Both the position numbers and the translations under genes were made by a program. The notes below the pieces were generated by a model, which was not told where the DNA came from, made no database searches, and saw only the letters and a program-made list of their open reading frames with translations. Source: Diplocarpon mali (Eukaryota > Ascomycota > Leotiomycetes > Helotiales > Drepanopezizaceae). Taken from it: a stretch of DNA of 64,000 nucleotides. The DNA lies in the NCBI GenBank assembly GCA_024741835.1, contig JAENRP010000169.1:31166-95165 (forward strand), read 5' to 3'. Positions 60,301-64,000 of this stretch are shown in pieces (within the stretch, counting starts at the first letter, position 1; each line of letters opens with the position of its first letter).

Positions 60301-62128
60301 GACTCACATCTCCAGGGTCTTCTCCTTGGTCATGGTAGAGCGGTTGCTGGAGGAGAACTGTCAGGGGCGTTATAGGTCAAACAAGCCCATCCTTCTAATT
60401 TTGATTTCACGAGAGTAGTACAGGATACAAATATTTTTGTATCTTGGTGTTAGGCATTTTTCTCTGCATCGCCGAGTTGAAGTATGACTGAAAAAAATAT
60501 ATCCTTTCAGCAACACCTGATGTGCATGTAGCGTCTTGGCTCCTACGAGTGGTGCCATCATTCGTCCGGCCGTAACTCTCGCCGACCAAGCACTGAGTTT
60601 CATTGGTCGAGTACTCTGATTCTAACGATACGTTCGTGCTCCCCATTTACCAAGTTCCAGGGACATCAAATGTCAGAATGCCGAATAAGCGAGACAGAAA
60701 AGGGGCATAAGCGAGCTGTAGACACTGTTGACTGGCTGAATATGAAGACCCGCTGTATTCAAAAGCAAGCTGATCTTCCATTCAACTAGATACTGATTCC
60801 TTTTACCCCAAGACCTCAATACGTTCTCGAAACGGTAATAACCAACAAGATACCGAAGCTTGTCCATATATTCTTGTCGCAGTGGAAACAAATAGCAAGC
60901 GGAAACTTGATACACGCAAGAAAGGTCGCCTGTCAAATCATCAAGCCGTGTTTATTCACGTTGGCGTTCGCAGTTTTGCGTGGCCTGAGAACCAGGATGG
61001 TCAGAAGCGAAGACAGGAGGAAGTGATTCGTGCTTCGGCGATCGCAATCCACCTGATCCGATGCGGATGAGTAGTAGTACACACATAATGCAATGTGCAC
61101 CAACCCTGGAAGTTTGGAATTCAAACACCAAGCTCGTAAAGGTACGTACTTGCAGGAGAGAGATGGAAAAGCTCGTAGACCCCGACAACAGTCGAAACCC
61201 AGGGTGCTTGAGGCTGCCTCGTGAATTGGCAGGAAATCTGCCTGGAGATTCGTGCGTAGCTAGAAGGCGCCACTCACGATGGCACTGTTATCTTCCGCTA
61301 CGAGATGCCCCGTTGAGCTGGGAAGGCAGCTTTAGAGGCATCGCCCTGTCAGGACAACGGAGAAGTGATCAGTGCGAATAGTCTCGGCCCCTCAGGATTC
61401 GCATTATCATCGCAGAGGCGCGAACGCGTGAGCGACTGGATTCCTTATGCCTAATCTACGGTTTACCTTATCCGAATATCTCTGCCGCCGTCTACCTACT
61501 GAGCAGTTAAGATTACAGGGGTAGCAGCTAGTTCCTCGGCTATGATCGAAGAGATGTGACTTTCAAATTTTGATTGGAAGCAGCAGCCGAAACGATGGTG
61601 ACGGTAATACTCGAGTAAAATCGTAGGAAAAGAGGTAACAGGAGCGCTAGTAATAGTTTTCGGGTAAGTGATATTGGTTGATTAAATAGGCAAAATATTG
61701 GAATTATTGGCTGGAGACGCATCATTTCTTTGCATTTCGAAAGATTTCACTTAACTAAAGAATGTTGTACCGACATCTTACGCAACTGGATGATGTATGT
61801 TTTGCTCTTCGAGCCGACTAATAGTCTCGTCTCTCTCCCGCAAAAGACATGAAGCTTACGGCTCTATCCGAATAAAAGGATTATTTCCGTGTGATCAGGC
61901 GTAGAGAGAAACAGTGATTGGCACACGGAGTGCAACATGAAGAAATATGAACAAAAGTACATTCGACTAACTGTAATTTTGAAACGCCGCACATGTAGTA
62001 GAGCTCCTAAAGTTGATGAAAACGCACCACGAACCCAGGCTAAGTGTGCTTTTGCTGACCATGTTCGCGAGACCCAGGGTTCATCTTGGAAAACCAGACG
62101 CCGTTGCTCGCGCCTCCATTTCGCGTAT
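57396..62128. other. 4.7-kb gene-poor stretch
   Basis: No gene is supported. Open frames reach only about 118 codons. A hydrophobic 95-codon frame at 58885-59172 and a possible short two-exon start near 60330 (minus) were considered but have no recognisable family. It includes the ORP1-like 3' flank and, at the right end, the antizyme 3' flank. Confidence 0.5.
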
Positions 62129-63082
62129 TTACACCTCCATGCCCAAATATAGCCACTTATCACTAGTTACGTCGAAGTTACTCGTCCACATCTCCAAGGA
62201 AATCAATTCGAAACCAACCCAGCGAAGACATTTGAGAAATGCTTTACGGTCGAGTTCGGGAACGGATCGGTCGAAGCAGATAACAATCTGGGAGACAGCG
62301 AATACAGTCTCAGCGAGTTCAATCAGTGCCATGAGACTAATCTAGTCAGTACCGGACCAGCTTCTGAGAATTGAACTGACCCTTGTTTCAGATCCCTCCC
62401 AACGACCGCAGAATCAAAGAATGCAAACAAGGACTTCTTGTCACCATCTCCTCCTACAAAGCCGCGGAGGCTGCAACCCCCAGCGTAGTCCCAAATCTCG
62501 ACCCAAGCATCAATTCTTTGTTTGTAGTGTTGCCTCACAAAATAATCGGTATGCGTATCCACATCATTAGGAGGTAAATACGTGTTCGCATCCATCACGA
62601 TAGAGCCATTATTCGCCGTCAGTCCTCCTTCACCGAAGAAGACGTCTTTCATGGTCTCACAGAAGAGCCTCTCACACTCTTCCCGGATGTAATGCGCTGC
62701 CCCCTCTTTACGGTTTCGCCTCGTGCTATTCGTGTCGCGCTTACGGTTAGGATTGGTCTTCGAGATGAGCGCGAACTCGTTAGCGGAGGTTACTGCCGCA
62801 AGAGGGGGGCTTGACGGGGGGGATGGAAGGCCTTCAAGGCCGACCTCAGGGATACCACTTTGCCCCTACAGAGATGTCAGTATTCTGCCAGCTTCCTAGG
62901 AGGGTTAAAAGTTATGAGAATGACGGAAACTCACCAGCGTCGCCGGTAGTGAAGTAATGGAAACCGCTTAGGCGGGCAAAAGAGTCTACGCAGTATGCGG
63001 AGGCGAGAATGCTGGCCTGTCGGCCAACAAACTCGCCATGGCGATTACTCGTGCTATGGCTTTCATTCTTACTGGGAGACAT
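62129..63082 (-). CDS. OAZ: Ornithine decarboxylase antizyme (+1 frameshift)
   Basis: Polyamine-homeostasis protein that binds ornithine decarboxylase and targets it to the proteasome. Exons on the minus strand are 62935-63082, 62381-62865 and 62129-62336. Exon 1 encodes 49 aa (starting MSPSKNESHS, ending FHYFTTGDA); exon 2 adds GAKWYP and then reads UGA at 62846-62848. The conserved protein resumes only in the +1 frame: EVGLEGLPSPPSSPP, HYIREECERLFCETMKDVFFGEG, WVEIWDYAGGCSLRGFVGG, KKSLFAFFDSAVVGRDLKQ, then in exon 3 GLMALIELAETVFAVSQIVI and CFDRSVPELDRKAFLKCL, ending SDKWLYLGMEV. Skipping one base gives exactly 280 codons (279 aa). An in-frame TAA 12 nt upstream of the ATG supports the start. 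In known antizymes polyamines raise frameshifting, closing a feedback loop; the same control here is inference. Without the shift only a 55-aa peptide is made. Confidence 0.92.
62846..62851 (-). promoter_or_regulatory. OAZ: Antizyme +1 recoding site CCC-UGA
   Basis: Minus-strand codons CCC (62849-62851) and UGA (62846-62848) end the zero frame of antizyme; moving one base forward reads GAG GUC GGC, the start of the conserved body. A GC-rich GGCC-UUGAA-GGCC inverted repeat begins 4 nt after the UGA (62829-62841) and could form a small hairpin. Whether it stimulates shifting is unknown. The codon before UGA is CCC here, where other antizymes often use UCC. Confidence 0.88.
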
Positions 63083-64000
63083 TGTTATCGATTATTACCA
63101 CGATTGCGATATAGAGTTTCGGCGGAGTCTCTGTCCTGCGAGGCTACGAGATTGTCGAGATCGTCGAGGGTATGCTGGCTACGGAAGCAGGTGAGGCTGC
63201 TGATGGAGACTTTTGGAGTACAGGACTTGATGATTTGTTGTGTCAAGAGGTGGATGGGAGGGTGGGGGCGATCTCTTTCATGAACATATCCCCGCTCGCC
63301 AGACCACGCGGCACTAGTCTCCTTCCAATTAGCCATCAGCACGTATTCACGCTTGCAAAAAGCGAATACGAGAGGCTGTGGCTCGCTGGTTATTCCCTTT
63401 GACATGGGCTCACTCCATATATGTGGTACTTGTGGTAATTATCCCATATACATAGTCTGTGCGCAGCTCTAAAGGTTTCTATTGACAGGGGCTTTGACAA
63501 TAGGATACTACCAATGATATAACTGTAGGAATAAGTGGCATGGAGGTGGTCAGGTGACTAGGGAATCGATTGGCACGTGACTTAGCGCGCAGGCTAGCGC
63601 GTAGGGATATACCTCGAGTCTCGCTCTCTTTCTGTATTCTAGATCATCGACAAAATACAATACAAGAATCAGAAGAATCAATTCAGTGCGCACACTTGTG
63701 AAACCAACACTGATCAGTGGTTGAATACACAACCACAGATAGTTAGGTGATCAAAAGAGATGAATTAGCAGAAAGCTCTTGTTGCGATCTGCTAGTACAT
63801 GCTAACGAGTTCCTTCAATTTTTTTCTCTCTTGTTGAGAAGCTTCGAAGAGTATTCGAGAGATTACTGAGATTTTCCTCTCTTGTTAAGGAGAATTAAAG
63901 TGATTTGCGTCATTTCACGCTGCTGTTAGCGCGTCTTTCCCTTTGGGTTAGAGAGACCAGACGGTATATTACTACAAATACATCTCCCCCTGCTACTAAC
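63083..64000. other. Antizyme upstream region and window edge
   Basis: It holds the antizyme promoter and leader. Near the edge (about 63815-63900) a motif of the type TCTCTCTTGTTGAGAA / CCTCTCTTGTTAAGGAGAA occurs twice, and the edge sequence could be the start of a repetitive element, but no terminal repeat or coding sequence can be read before the window ends. Confidence 0.45.

Noticed and set aside
60040..60340. Possible short minus-strand gene start (MTKEKTLE...)
   Set aside because: A donor-like GTGAGT follows the ninth codon, but downstream frames end within about 45-70 codons and I recognise no family.
1..64000. CRISPR arrays, prokaryotic operons or insertion sequences
   Set aside because: The genes have spliceosomal introns and eukaryotic domain content; no regularly spaced direct repeats or transposase genes were seen.
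63780..64000. Possible LTR or repeat element at the right edge
   Set aside because: A duplicated CTCTCTTGTT motif is visible, but without the rest of the element no terminal repeat or target duplication can be shown.

Overview
The window is nuclear DNA of a filamentous ascomycete, most likely a leotiomycete-like Pezizomycotina. The evidence is short GT-AG introns of about 45-75 nt with CTRAC-type branch points, a class III chitin synthase, an ECM33-type wall protein, an ORP1-like fungal regulator, and AT-rich, RIP-like gene deserts between gene islands. Taxonomic placement is inference from gene content. A run of 39 N (17214-17252) marks a scaffold gap.

Layout. 0.4-1.6 kb: decayed catalase-family pseudogene (minus). 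2.0-4.0 kb: RUD3-type golgin (plus). 4-6.6 kb: gene-poor, with a decayed coding relic. 6.6-10.3 kb: divergent pair of an SPF45/RBM17-type splicing factor (minus) and a peroxisomal PCS60-type acyl-CoA/oxalate-CoA ligase (plus). 10.3-13.5 kb: gene-poor. 13.5-14.9 kb: ECM33 GPI wall protein (minus). 15-17.6 kb: gene-poor, with the gap. 17.6-19.7 kb: divergent pair of a prenyltransferase-alpha-repeat protein (minus) and GET1 (plus). 21.5-25.2 kb: a PNUTS/Ref2/Ppn1-like PP1-binding 3'-end factor (minus), divergent from SLY1 (26.7-29.1 kb, plus) across a promoter rich in microsatellites. 29.1-31.5 kb: AT-rich desert. 31.5-32.1 kb: low-molecular-weight tyrosine phosphatase. 33.5-36.7 kb: class III chitin synthase. 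37.7-39.0 kb: alpha/beta hydrolase (minus). 39.6-45.1 kb: phospholipase D (SPO14/PLD1). 45.3-46.1 kb: COQ7 (minus), divergent from RTF1 (46.6-48.6 kb). 48.6-54 kb: gene-poor. 54.0-57.4 kb: ORP1-like regulator with a 932-nt intron. 57.4-62.1 kb: gene-poor. 62.1-63.1 kb: ornithine decarboxylase antizyme (minus), whose reading frame needs a +1 shift at CCC-UGA.

The genes are mostly core housekeeping, with a membrane-traffic and cell-surface theme (RUD3, SLY1, GET1, PLD1, chitin synthase, ECM33) and an RNA-processing/transcription theme (SPF45, PNUTS-like, RTF1). They are independent units, not a cluster. The most notable signal is the antizyme: 49 codons, an intron, then CCC-UGA, after which the homologous protein continues only in the +1 frame. 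With the splice sites proposed here the three exons total 841 nt, which becomes exactly 280 codons once one base is skipped. This is the polyamine-sensing recoding switch known from other eukaryotic antizymes. Two introns (SLY1 and the phosphatase) appear to use GC-AG ends. All exon joins were derived by eye from splice motifs, reading phase and family resemblance; no alignment, gene finder or database search was run.
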